A stretch of DNA of 64,000 nt from Bacillota bacterium. Its GTDB lineage: Bacteria > Bacillota > SHA-98 > Ch115. Location: NCBI GenBank assembly GCA_013178415.1, contig JABLXA010000012.1:23437-87436 (forward strand), written 5' to 3'. Below are positions 21,536 through 30,800 of this stretch, piece after piece. How positions within the stretch are numbered: the first letter of the stretch is position 1; each line of letters starts with the position of its first letter. Position numbers and translations under genes: made by a program. The notes beneath the pieces are model-generated. The model did no database searches. It was given only the letters and a program-made list of their open reading frames with translations, and was not told the DNA's origin.

Positions 21536-22993
21536 GTGCCAAAAGTATTCAAGATATCTAAGTCAGTATCGAATGCTGCGTGGGGAGACATAGACAAAAG
21601 CCGGATATGGCAGCTGCTCAAACAAGGCATTGAGGAGGGCGCTGAAGGAGTCGCTGAAGCCGTCCGCGAGGTTTACGCTATTGTGGGCGCCGACATAAAC
21701 AAGGATCTAACTCAGGCCGATTGCAAGCTCCCCCATCACGAGGTCCGGGAGGATGGAACCGTAATCCTCAATCGGGGCGGGCTAATCGCGGCTGCCGCGG
21801 CTCTTGCAGGAGCCCGTAGCGAGGTAAGCGCAACGCCAGAGCAAAAAGCTCAGGCGAGACGACACCTGCTCAGACATTACCGGGAGCTTGAGATGCCGGC
21901 ACCGGAGAGCCTGGTCGGCGAGATGTCGGCGGTCATGGCTGTGGTGTCCGGCGAGATGCGGGTCGAGGATGTACCGCTGGCGCCATGGGCGGACCTGGCT
22001 GCACTTAAGGCGGGGGACCCGGAGCCAATGGAAGTGGTCGTCGAGATTCCGGCTGGCCGGAGCAAGCGAGGCTGGAACTATACTCCCCAGGCCTTGCAAA
22101 GGATCGTCGGCGAGGTGATGAATCAGGGATTGCCAGGTTTTCTGGGCCACCAGAAGCCCGAGGATGTGGATCATGAGTTTCCGGTCCCGGTGACGCACTG
22201 GGTGGGGGCCCTTTGGAAGGACGGCAAGGCATATTTCAGGGGTGTGATCGACAAAGCCGCCTCGGACCTGAAGCGTTGGATCAAGGCGAAGACAGTTCGG
22301 ACCGTCAGCATTTTTGGCATCCCCAAACTGGAGCAGACCGCTGGCGAGACGCGAGTGATAGACTACCAGCCGCTGAGCATCGACTGGACCCCCTTGGGCC
22401 GGGCCGGAATGCAGACGGCGGTCGTCGCGGTCGGCGAAATGGACGAGATCATATCGGGAGGTGGGCAAAAACCAATGACGTGGAAGGAGCTTGTTGCACA
22501 GCTAAAGACCATGCTGGCTAGTAGAGAGGTTACCCTTAGCCAGGTGGTGGGCGAAATGGGATGGAAGGTGCAGGAGATAGCCGGTGAGATTGCTCCTGAC
22601 TGGCTGAAAGTGGCAGAGAACTCGATGGAGACTATGGCTAAGGTCAAGCAGGCCCTTGGAGTCACCGGCGAGATGGACGTTGTCAAGGTTGCAGAGGAGG
22701 CCCGGAAAGCTGTCGAAGCTCAGCGGAGGGCAGAGCATGATAAGCTTGTGGCCGACACCATCAAAGAGAAGGTCACTGGCGAGATGGCGCAAGGGCTAAT
22801 CAGCAAGATGCTGCACGTAGCAGACAACGCCACCAAGGAGCAGATCGCCGGGGAGATTGACAATCTGCTCAAGGATCAGGCGGTGAAGGATATGCTTTCT
22901 AAACTCCACATCGACATTCCGCCTGGGACCGGTGGCTCTGGCGGCGGTGGCAATACTCCCCAGAATCTCAAAATCAAGCGGGTAACGCTGTAA
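21536..22993 (+). CDS. Prohead protease fused to scaffold
   Basis: A 485-residue protein. Residues 1-115 are the helical entry domain often fused to phage proteases (CKLPHHEVREDG, ARRHLLRHYRELEMPAPES). Residues about 160-300 resemble a Mu I-like/S78-type prohead protease (VVEIPAGRSKRGWNYTP, GFLGHQKPEDVDHEFP, TVSIFGIPKLE). The rest is a helical scaffold with a glycine-rich linker at the end. The tripeptide GE followed by M, I or V occurs nine times (VGEM, SGEM, TGEM, AGEI), also twice at the capsid N-terminus, and may be the cleavage signal. GTG 21536 is chosen because AAAGGAGGTGAG precedes it. Confidence 0.75.
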   Translation: MPKVFKISKSVSNAAWGDIDKSRIWQLLKQGIEEGAEGVAEAVREVYAIVGADINKDLTQADCKLPHHEVREDGTVILNRGGLIAAAAALAGARSEVSATPEQKAQARRHLLRHYRELEMPAPESLVGEMSAVMAVVSGEMRVEDVPLAPWADLAALKAGDPEPMEVVVEIPAGRSKRGWNYTPQALQRIVGEVMNQGLPGFLGHQKPEDVDHEFPVPVTHWVGALWKDGKAYFRGVIDKAASDLKRWIKAKTVRTVSIFGIPKLEQTAGETRVIDYQPLSIDWTPLGRAGMQTAVVAVGEMDEIISGGGQKPMTWKELVAQLKTMLASREVTLSQVVGEMGWKVQEIAGEIAPDWLKVAENSMETMAKVKQALGVTGEMDVVKVAEEARKAVEAQRRAEHDKLVADTIKEKVTGEMAQGLISKMLHVADNATKEQIAGEIDNLLKDQAVKDMLSKLHIDIPPGTGGSGGGGNTPQNLKIKRVTL

Positions 22994-23007
22994 GGAGGGA
23001 TTGACAG

Positions 23008-23436
23008 ATGGCATTTACTGGACAGCCGGTTCCCTCGACCGTTTACAATGCGGCGAGGGCGAAGATCAGCGATGGTAAGAGCGTAAAGGTTACGGTTCCA
23101 CAGAACACCACCATAGAGGCCGGGAAGCTCTATCTCCTTGATGGGTTTTTCGGGTTCGCGATGCAGTCGGTGACGACCGGGGCCGGAGAGACGGCACAAA
23201 TTACCCTGAACATCGAGCAGGCCGAGTATGAGACGGATCAGATCACTTTAGCCGATGCATTCAATAAGGGCGACAAGATTTACTGGGATGCGGTAAATAA
23301 GCTGCTCACCACGGTGCCCAACAATGACGCTAGCGGAAACCCGCAGAACCGGCCAGTCGGGCGGGTGACGGCGGCGAAGGATGCCAACAACGTGATCTGG
23401 TTCATCCTCGGGCCGCAGATTCAGGCTCATGCTTAA
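23008..23436 (+). CDS. Capsid decoration-type protein (DUF2190-like)
   Basis: A 142-residue beta-rich protein: VKVTVPQNTTIEAGKLYLLD, NKGDKIYWDAVNKLLTTV and RPVGRVTAAKDANNVIWFIL match the DUF2190 pattern of small proteins encoded between protease and capsid genes. GGAGGGATTGACAG precedes ATG 23008. It probably decorates or stabilises the head. Confidence 0.75.
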   Translation: MAFTGQPVPSTVYNAARAKISDGKSVKVTVPQNTTIEAGKLYLLDGFFGFAMQSVTTGAGETAQITLNIEQAEYETDQITLADAFNKGDKIYWDAVNKLLTTVPNNDASGNPQNRPVGRVTAAKDANNVIWFILGPQIQAHA

Positions 23437-23458
23437 TAAATCCGTGGAGGCGATATAA

Positions 23459-24481
23459 GTGAAGGTATGGTCTATTGACGAATTGAAAGCCGCGCGGCGA
23501 CAGGGCACCTTTGAAACGAAGGTGCCTTTCGTTTTGAACGGCAAGGTTTACGAAGTCACCAAGAAGATAGTCAACGGCGAGATGGAAGCCTTCGACCTCG
23601 ACAAGCCGATCGGCGAGATGCTGATATCGGAGGCCTCGCGTAAGGAACTCGTGCAGAAGGTCGTTCTGGACGTGGAACTTGGCCGGGAGCAGGTGCCGGT
23701 GCTCTATCCTCCTATCTACGAGCGGATGCAGGATGCCAATTTCCCCAAGCTCTTGGAGGCCAAGTGGGCTCAGTATGGGACTGTCATCTTTACCGAGCAC
23801 CTTGAGGGTGAGGAAGTTAAGTTCGGTTCCCTTCAGGCCGAACAGGGTCCGACGGTGGCGATTCTTGGGTATGCGGCTGGGTTCGAATATACCAAGGAGA
23901 TGGAGATATTCAATCAGGTATTCAACCTGGAGGTGCTCAACCGGGCATTCGGTGAGGCATATAACGCCAAGCTGAATGACATGCACCTGGGGCCGATTCT
24001 GTCGTTCGTGTATCCTGCGGGCAACAAGACGGCATTTCAGGGCGACGTTGCAGATCCCAGGTGGCTGCGGATTTACAAGACCTTGGTCAAAGCCCTGGCA
24101 GATACCGCTGTGGCAAAGCGGCCGGCGACGGTGCTTCTAGCGTCTGGCGCGGATCGTCCTGACATCGAGCAGGCCCTACGGGGCGGTCAGGTGAACGGTA
24201 CGACCTACCCGCCTGTTTCCGGCATCTCCGACATCATCTACTACGACGGATGGCAGACGCAGGTAGGGAAGAAGGCCTACACCTACTCGGGTGTAACCGC
24301 TGGTAAGTGCTATTTTATCCGGCCGAAGCGCGGCTTCAAGGAGTTGGTCAAGCAGGATCTCCAGATCAACGCCACCATGGGCGACATCACCAGGTTGGTG
24401 GAGAGCCAAATCGTGGGTGATTTCTGGAGAGGCGTCTTTTGTGCCCCCACTGAGAATATTCAGGAAGTGGCACTCGCCTAG
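23459..24481 (+). CDS. Major capsid protein (probable)
   Basis: A 340-residue protein after the decoration gene. It shows the pattern of a phage major capsid (E-loop-like segment, YNAKLNDMHLGPILSFVYPA, C-terminal DFWRGVFCAPTENIQEVALA). The first 60 residues contain NGEM and IGEM, which may be cut by the prohead protease. GTG 23459 has GGAGG eight bases upstream. The order protease, decoration, capsid supports the call. Confidence 0.75.
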   Translation: MKVWSIDELKAARRQGTFETKVPFVLNGKVYEVTKKIVNGEMEAFDLDKPIGEMLISEASRKELVQKVVLDVELGREQVPVLYPPIYERMQDANFPKLLEAKWAQYGTVIFTEHLEGEEVKFGSLQAEQGPTVAILGYAAGFEYTKEMEIFNQVFNLEVLNRAFGEAYNAKLNDMHLGPILSFVYPAGNKTAFQGDVADPRWLRIYKTLVKALADTAVAKRPATVLLASGADRPDIEQALRGGQVNGTTYPPVSGISDIIYYDGWQTQVGKKAYTYSGVTAGKCYFIRPKRGFKELVKQDLQINATMGDITRLVESQIVGDFWRGVFCAPTENIQEVALA

Positions 24482-24499
24482 ATGGGATGGTGATAACAG

Positions 24500-24760
24500 A
24501 TGGCACGGTGTATAGACTGCGCCTGGTTCCCATGGGAGCCGGGCGCTAATCTTTCCGGGATAGCGGTGACGATGGCATGCTACCCGAACTCCCCGAGACG
24601 GCGATGGACGAACGAGGGAGCGGCATCTGAGCATACCTGCGAGTACTTCAAGCCGCGGATGGTCATGAATCCCGCTCCTGAGGTCGTCCAGGAGATCATT
24701 GCGGGTGAGTCGGAGACGGCAGAGCCGGAAAAGCCGAAAGCCAATAAGCGGAAGAGGTGA
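24500..24760 (+). CDS. Cysteine-containing head-region protein, 86 aa
   Basis: ATG 24500 follows GGGATGGTGATAACAG. CIDCAWFPW, then ACYP and HTCEYF give a CxxC...C...C set. The C-terminal 30 residues are charged and disordered (EPEKPKANKRKR). Similar short Cys-proteins follow capsid genes in other Bacillota phages; role unknown. Confidence 0.5.
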   Translation: MARCIDCAWFPWEPGANLSGIAVTMACYPNSPRRRWTNEGAASEHTCEYFKPRMVMNPAPEVVQEIIAGESETAEPEKPKANKRKR

Positions 24761-24765
24761 GATAG

Positions 24766-25092
24766 ATGGCGGTTTTGACTGTACAGAAACTTGCAAGCGC
24801 TGGGGTGACTCCGACTTACGGGGCCGCTGATGCAGCCGGGGACAAGTTCGCCAACAACGGGCGGACGTTCCTGGTCGTGAAGAATGGCTCGGCGTCGGCT
24901 GTTACAGTAACAGTGAACAGCCAGAAGCAATGCGACCAGGGTTTTGACCATGACATTACGGTGAGTGTCGGAGCCTCCGGCGAGAAATGGATTGGGCCGC
25001 TTGATCCGAACCGATTTAACAACGCGAGCGGCCAGGTCGAGGTGGCATATTCGGCGGTCGCCTCGGTAACGGTGGCAGCGGTACAGGTTTAA
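24766..25092 (+). CDS. Small beta-rich virion protein, 108 aa
   Basis: A Ser/Thr/Val/Gly-rich protein: TFLVVKNGSASAVTVTVNSQ, then DHDITVSVGASGEKWIGPLD and VEVAYSAVASVTVAAVQV. It reads as an immunoglobulin-like or jelly-roll sheet, typical of head fibres or decoration proteins. Located between capsid and connector genes. Ribosome site GAGGTGAGATAG before ATG 24766. Confidence 0.55.
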   Translation: MAVLTVQKLASAGVTPTYGAADAAGDKFANNGRTFLVVKNGSASAVTVTVNSQKQCDQGFDHDITVSVGASGEKWIGPLDPNRFNNASGQVEVAYSAVASVTVAAVQV

Positions 25093-25108
25093 GCGGGGGT
25101 GATATAGC

Positions 25109-25462
25109 ATGACCCCAGATGAGAATCTCCGGGCCAGGCTCCGCAAGCTCCTTGATGAGAAAATCCCCGCTGGAGGGACAGAAACGGATACCCGATTCAC
25201 CGACGCCGACCTGGACGAGCTGCTCCTGGAAGCCGATAGCATCTTCGAGGCCGCGTCTGCTGGTTGGACGATGAAAGCCGGGATGTATCAGGCTGAGATG
25301 GGCGACGTGGATCAGATGACCCTCGGACAGGAGACTGAACGCCTCACCTCGCTGAAGGAACGCCAGGAGTATGCCCTCAAGATGGCCGATAAATACGCAG
25401 CTATGGCAGAGGCGCAGGTCGGCAGCGTGATACTTAAGCTCACCCTGCCGGAGGTGCTGTAG
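25109..25462 (+). CDS. Head-tail connector protein (probable)
   Basis: A 117-residue helical protein: LRARLRKLLDEKIPAGGTET, RFTDADLDELLLEADSIF, ASAGWTMKAGMYQ. 'FtDaeL..lL..A' with the later tryptophan is typical of Gp15/Gp6-type connectors that sit below the portal. Abuts the next gene without a gap. Confidence 0.65.
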   Translation: MTPDENLRARLRKLLDEKIPAGGTETDTRFTDADLDELLLEADSIFEAASAGWTMKAGMYQAEMGDVDQMTLGQETERLTSLKERQEYALKMADKYAAMAEAQVGSVILKLTLPEVL

Positions 25463-25828
25463 ATGAATCCAGCGATCGCGCGGCGGAACGTGGAGAGACA
25501 GATTCAGCGCAACCCCACGGATATCTGGATCAAGCGGATAGTCGAGGCAGACGACGGGGCCGGGGGCACGATCCGGCAGGAGATAATGCTCCCGGTTCAA
25601 ACTGTGCGGGTATTCATGGGCACGTATTCGCAGTCAAAGGAGATCGCAACCGAGGCCGTGCAGATGCAGATTCAAAGGTGGGGAATGCTCGCCAGGTGGG
25701 ATGCGGATATTCAGCTAGGCGACGTGTTCACAGCGCAGGGCCGGAGCTTCCGGATTCGAGATATCGACCAGGTTGCAACAGGAGGCGATGTAATAGCTCT
25801 CCACGTCGACCTTGAAGAGGTGAGCTAA
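25463..25828 (+). CDS. Head-closure/stopper-type protein
   Basis: A 121-residue beta-barrel-like protein: DIWIKRIVEADDGAGGTIRQ, QTVRVFMGTYS, then RWDADIQLGDVFTAQGRSFR and DIDQVATGGDVIALHVDLEE. This is the Gp16-type (SPP1) head-tail adaptor pattern. It starts immediately after the preceding stop. Confidence 0.65.
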   Translation: MNPAIARRNVERQIQRNPTDIWIKRIVEADDGAGGTIRQEIMLPVQTVRVFMGTYSQSKEIATEAVQMQIQRWGMLARWDADIQLGDVFTAQGRSFRIRDIDQVATGGDVIALHVDLEEVS

Positions 25829-25829
25829 T

Positions 25830-26165
25830 ATGCCGGGAGCAGATAAAGTCATAGCAAACATGCAGGAGTGGGAACGGCGGACAAAGGCCGCTCTTTTTGC
25901 GCTTGGGCAGCACTACGGGGCCAAGATGGAGGGCGAGGCGAAACAAGAGGCCCCCTGGACTGACCGGACTGGACATGCACGACAAGGGCTTTTCGGTGAA
26001 GCCATGGAGGAAAGCGATGCTCTCCGGGTCCGGATAGCGCACAGCATGGATTATGGGCCTTACCTTGAACTCGCTCATAGCCAGAAGTATGCGATCCTTG
26101 AGCCTGTAGCTAAACACAACGCCCCCGAGTTCATCAGGGATGCTCAAGAGGTGATTCGCAGGTGA
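25830..26165 (+). CDS. HK97 gp10-like tail completion protein
   Basis: A 111-residue protein with APWTDRTGHARQGLFGEA and YGPYLELAHSQKYAILEPVA, the 'W.DrtG.aR..l' and 'YG.yLE..hg.kYail.P' signatures of the gp10 tail-completion family. It would join head and tail. Overlaps the next gene by 4 nt. Confidence 0.8.
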   Translation: MPGADKVIANMQEWERRTKAALFALGQHYGAKMEGEAKQEAPWTDRTGHARQGLFGEAMEESDALRVRIAHSMDYGPYLELAHSQKYAILEPVAKHNAPEFIRDAQEVIRR

Positions 26166-26551
26166 GAAAAGCCCTATATCAATACCTCACGGCGAATTGC
26201 CAGAGCGTGAAGACATGGAAGCAGCCCTACCAGGCCGATGCCTCAACTCCGAAACCATATGGGGTAATTCTCTTCGGCGAGAGGCCCCGGAGCCCGTTCA
26301 ACCGGCGAGGCGTGTTCCAGGATGTGACGATCTGGGTCTACTTTCAGCCGGGGAGCTATCTCCTGGTGGATGCGGCGGTCGCAGAGATCAAGGCGCTCCT
26401 GTCTGGCCCAAACGGCACAGGCAAAGTCCTTACAACTGAAGACGGTCGGGACTTTCTGATCGAGTGGAACCAGGACGGACGAGACTTCCATGATGACGTA
26501 TTGCAGGCACTAGCAAAGCGCATTGATTTCACAATTCCGTTAGGAGGTTGA
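26162..26551 (+). CDS. Tail terminator-type protein
   Basis: GTG 26162 is in the GTGA overlap. The 129-residue product (VILFGERPRSPFNRRGVFQD, VTIWVYFQPGSYLLVDAAVA, FLIEWNQDGRDF) fits the small minor tail protein that caps tail tubes (Gp17-type), encoded between completion and tube genes. Fold inferred mainly from context. Confidence 0.6.
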   Translation: MRKALYQYLTANCQSVKTWKQPYQADASTPKPYGVILFGERPRSPFNRRGVFQDVTIWVYFQPGSYLLVDAAVAEIKALLSGPNGTGKVLTTEDGRDFLIEWNQDGRDFHDDVLQALAKRIDFTIPLGG

Positions 26552-26557
26552 TAGAAG

Positions 26558-27142
26558 ATGGCAAGTGTTGGGCCGACCTATGGTGTTAGGCTCTTGGTGC
26601 TTACGGAGCTTAACCAAGATGGGTCTGATAAAACAGGTGCTAAGGTTGTCCGAGTGACTACTCCCCAACAGGTTAGCTTCGATCCGCAGATCATCGAGGG
26701 CTCCCGGCAGGAGCTCCGAGGCGGAGATGGGCTTGTCGCGACGGTTGAAGACGATGACGTCCTTGTCGGGATGAACGCCACGTTCCAGGATGCCGTCCTC
26801 GATTTTGAGGCCATGGCTATGATCGGTGGCGGAACGCTAGTGGGCACTCCGCCGAACTATACGGGCTACATCCCCAATACTGTTGCTCAGGAGAAGGCTA
26901 ATCCGAGGCTGCCATTTAAGGCGGAGATTTACGCGGCGGAGTATGCGGAGGGGTCTCAGGACTCCTCTGACGTGGTGGGCTACGTCAAGGTAACCCTCTG
27001 GAATGCGAAGGGCCGCATCCCGACATTCGCTCAGCAGGATCGCAACTTCGCTGTGCCTAGCTACACCATCAAGTCTCGGGAGAACAAAGCACAAAGTAAA
27101 CCCGCATTTACGATTGATAAGGTAGCCAACCTGCCCGCGTAA
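26558..27142 (+). CDS. Major tail (tube) protein
   Basis: A 194-residue beta-rich protein just before the tail chaperone genes. The pattern QVSFDPQIIEGSRQELRGGD, DDDVLVGMNATFQDAVLDFE and SDVVGYVKVTLWNAKGRI is typical of siphovirus tail tube subunits. AGGAGG precedes ATG 26558. Confidence 0.75.
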   Translation: MASVGPTYGVRLLVLTELNQDGSDKTGAKVVRVTTPQQVSFDPQIIEGSRQELRGGDGLVATVEDDDVLVGMNATFQDAVLDFEAMAMIGGGTLVGTPPNYTGYIPNTVAQEKANPRLPFKAEIYAAEYAEGSQDSSDVVGYVKVTLWNAKGRIPTFAQQDRNFAVPSYTIKSRENKAQSKPAFTIDKVANLPA

Positions 27143-27164
27143 CAGATGAGGGGGATAAAGTGTT

Positions 27165-27617
27165 ATGAGTGATGAACTCAGGGTAATGTCCATAGACGAG
27201 ATCAGAAACAAAGCCTGCCAGGTCATCCCCCTGCCTGGCTGGGAGCCCGGCGAGGTCTTCAACGCGAAGGTCCGCCGGGCCTCGCTTTTGGCGCTGGTCC
27301 AACAGGGGGTTATCCCGAACGAGCTTTTGCCAATCGTCTACAAGATCATCTCCAAGGGCGGGGAGTTCAATCCCATGACCGACTCCACGCCGGAGGAATT
27401 CAAGCAGTTCATCGAGATGCTGAATGCTATCTGTAAGGCTGTTCTCGTGGAGCCGGCCTATGATGAGGTGGCGGAATATCTAACCGACCTTCAACGGACT
27501 GCGATATTCCTCTATACACAGCAGGGCTTAAAAGCCCTGGAGCTTTTTCGCGCGCGACAAGAATATCTTATTGCGCCTGGCGGTGACGGCGAAGGAGTTC
27601 GGGGCAAGGCCAAGTGA
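27165..27617 (+). CDS. Tail assembly chaperone, G-type
   Basis: A 150-residue helical protein between tube and tape-measure genes, the position of tail assembly chaperones. It contains RRASLLALVQQGVIPNELLP and a C-terminal helix before a stop at 27615-27617. The next frame encodes the T-type extension and overlaps it by 47 bp. A +1 shift on CTT TTT C at 27543-27549 would fuse them. Confidence 0.75.
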   Translation: MSDELRVMSIDEIRNKACQVIPLPGWEPGEVFNAKVRRASLLALVQQGVIPNELLPIVYKIISKGGEFNPMTDSTPEEFKQFIEMLNAICKAVLVEPAYDEVAEYLTDLQRTAIFLYTQQGLKALELFRARQEYLIAPGGDGEGVRGKAK

Positions 27618-27840
27618 CTACTTGCCAGAACTGGGGACATATGAAGCGTTCTGTCTCGACGAAGCCTGCGCGCACATGCTGATTCATATGCGCGAGGAGG
27701 CGCGGAAGGAGGCAGAGCGCGAGATCAAGGGTAAAGCCGGGACGGGGGATCGGGAGCCGGTGGCAAAAGGCCCGGTATCACTCGACTGGCTCAAACAACA
27801 GCAAGAGCAGTTCAAGCAGAGCGGGAAATACAAGCTGTAG
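27571..27840 (+). CDS. Tail assembly chaperone, T-type extension (frameshift product)
   Basis: The frame begins after TAA near 27,529 and runs to 27840. LAVTAKEFGARPSDYLPELG, FCLDEACAHMLIHMREEARK match the T-domain that binds the tape measure ('akeFg.rPSdll......ayclDea'). It lacks a good ribosome site and lies +1 to the G frame, so it is probably made as a G-T fusion by frameshifting, as in SPP1. The shift must occur between 27,530 and 27,617. Confidence 0.65.
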   Translation: MRLAVTAKEFGARPSDYLPELGTYEAFCLDEACAHMLIHMREEARKEAEREIKGKAGTGDREPVAKGPVSLDWLKQQQEQFKQSGKYKL

Positions 27841-27843
27841 TAG

Positions 27844-30800
27844 GTGATGGGCATGCCGTGGGGAAGTATGGGGACAATTTGGGCTGAGGTTGGCCTCAAT
27901 TATGCGGGGCTTACGAGAGGGATGCAGGATGCTACCCGGCAGGTCGAGGCTTTTGACCGGAATATCAACGCCCGGTTCAAGGCTATCGGGGAATCTTTCT
28001 CTCAAGTGGGCCGTTCCCTCTCTCTTGGCGTGACAGCCCCTCTTTCGCTACTTGGCGGGATAGCGGCTAAGACGAGTATGGACTTTGAGACCTCCATGGC
28101 TAATGTCTGGACTATTGTCGATACGGGCAAGGACAGCATAGCCGCGATGAGCAGACAGGTTGAAGCCCTAAGCCTCGAGCTCCCCCAGACAGCTAAGCAG
28201 CTTGCGGACGGACTCTACCAGGTCATCTCCGCTTCTATCCCTGCGGAAAAGGCCATGGGCGTCCTGGAGGTATCGGCGAAGGCTGCCGCCGCAGGGCTGT
28301 CCGATACTTTTACCTCCGTGGATGCGATCACCTCGGTGCTCAACGCCTACGGCATGGCTGCTGAAAATGCCGGAGCCGTCTCTGATATTATGTTCAAGAC
28401 GGTGGAACGCGGCAAGACGACGTTCCCTGAGCTGGCTCAGAATATCGGTGACGTGGTGAGCACGGCTTCGACAGCGGGGGTATCATTCGAGGAGCTATCG
28501 GCTGCAATTTCAACCCTTACAAAGGTCGGTGTCAGGACCCCTGAGGCCGTGACCGCTATCAACCAGGCTATACTGACATTCATAGACCCCAGCGATGAGG
28601 CCGTTAAGCTCGCAAAGCAACTGGGGATAGAATTCAGCGCGGCCTCGCTGGCCTCAAAGGGCCTGTATGAATCGCTCCAGCAGGTCTACAAGGCAACAGG
28701 AGGCAATATCGAGGCCCTCTCTGCCCTCTTTCCGAACGTCCGAGCCCTAAAGGGAGTCTTGGGGTTAGGTCGCCAGGAAATGCAATTGTTCAAGGACGAC
28801 CTCGATGTCATGCGGACCTCTCTGGGCGCCACTGATAAAGCATTCGAAAAACAGGCCCAGACAAGCGGGCACGCGGTGCAGATATTCAAGAATGAGCTAT
28901 CTGCTCTTGCCCGGTCTTTTGGGGCTGAATTGATGCCGATGCTGACGGCAGGGATCGAAGGTATCCGGCCTTTTGTGGAGGCTTTTAGTAACCTGCCTGG
29001 GCCGGTGAAAGAGGCGGCTATCATGTTTGGGATGTATGCGGCCTCCATTGGCCCCGTCCTTGCTGGGCTAGGCTCGCTGATAGGGATTCTTACTGGCCCC
29101 ACTGGGCTAGCCCTCGCTATTGGCGCGGTGGTGGCGGCAATAGCCGCCTGGGTGCGGACAAGTAGGGATGTTGACGGCGCGATAGAGAGGCAGATTAACT
29201 CCGTGCGCCGGGCCGTAGACGAGGCTACGAAACAGGGTGACACCTACGGCAAGCAGGCCGAGGAGCTAGACCGGCTCATAAAGGAGTATGAGGAACTCCA
29301 AGGTAAACCCGATAAATCCCAGCAGGAGCATGAGCGCCTCCGTCAGGTGATAGACAAGATAGTCCAGCTAGCCCCCCAGGCTGTGACGGGCTATGACAAC
29401 ATGGGGAAGGCCCTTATAGGGAATGCCGATGCCGCGAAACGAGTGAGAGACGAACTCTGGCAACTCCGCAAAGAACAACTAGAGATGGCTGCTATGCGGG
29501 TGAAGTATGAGCTTCCCGGGCTGGAGGAACAGGTCAAGCTATTAGAACCGCAGTTCAATAAAGTGAAGGCTCAGCTAGACGAAATTGCCCCGCGCTATTA
29601 CAAGATGCGGGAGGTTGTCCTGGCGATGAGCCGGGCCACCTCGGACGCGCAACGAGAGCAGATTCTCCAGGCTGCGATAGCTAAGGGGATATTTGATGCC
29701 TTCACTCCGCCCGCGACTCAATTTGCGGTTGCGGAACAGGCATATAACAAGCTGTATGGCACCTTCTCAGAGCTATCTTCGGCACTCTATAAGGCAAAGA
29801 CTGGGATTCTGGAACTCAAGAACGCCCAACAACAATTGCAGGACTTTCTCACGACTAAGCCTGGGGCCAGACCAAGCGAAGCTGTCTCTTTGCCGCCGGT
29901 TGCTCCTTCTCCCACGAAGAAGATCAAAGAAGTGACGAAGGAGGAGTTATCCGAATTCGAGGCGTTTGGCAAGAAGGTGAAGGCCCTCGGCAAGGGTGCT
30001 TTCGGGGATCTCCAGAGGGCATGGGCCGACATCGGTGCTGGGTTAAAGTCCGAGGACGTAGCGGTAAAGTCCTGGGCCGAACAGCGAGCACGGGACTTGC
30101 TTAATGTGATCAACGAATCTATCGCCCAATTCGGAGGGGACTGGCTGAAGGCTGCTGCTGCTGCGAGTGTGGAGGTAAAATCGGGCTATCAGCGCATCAA
30201 AGAGAAGGTCGACGAAGGACAAAGCGAACTTGCCAAGGCCATGGCGACTCTCAGATATCGGGTGTCTGTTGAGGGTCTGGGAATTGAGGAGCAGGTCAAA
30301 GAGCTTGAAGCTATTCAACAGACGGATGCCTACCGCCGTGCCAGCATCGAAGAACAAAGGCAGCTCGAGATGCAATTGGCTGGCCTCCGGGAGGAGCTAC
30401 GCCAGAAGAAAGTCCGGGATGCATATGACGAATATCAATTCTATGCCCAGCTATATGACTTTGATGCACAGAATCATATCGATTACTTAAACCGATTGCT
30501 GAAAGATAAGAACCTGAAAGACGAAGAGTATAAGAAACTCGAAGAGGAACTCCGGCTTTGGGAAAAACGAAAGCAAGAGGAGGACCTTGAGTATCGCAAA
30601 AAAGTCGAGGATGCCTGGAATACCTACTATTTGGAGTCCGGTAAGAAAACCAAGGCCGACCTCCTGCGCGAGGAATTAAAGAAACGCGAGGCCGAGCTTG
30701 AGGCTGCCCGCAAGGCCGGGAAAGGTATTGAGCTTGCCGAGGCCGCCGTTGCCCAGGCGAAACTTGACCTGAACAAACAAATTCGCCAGGATGAAGAAGA

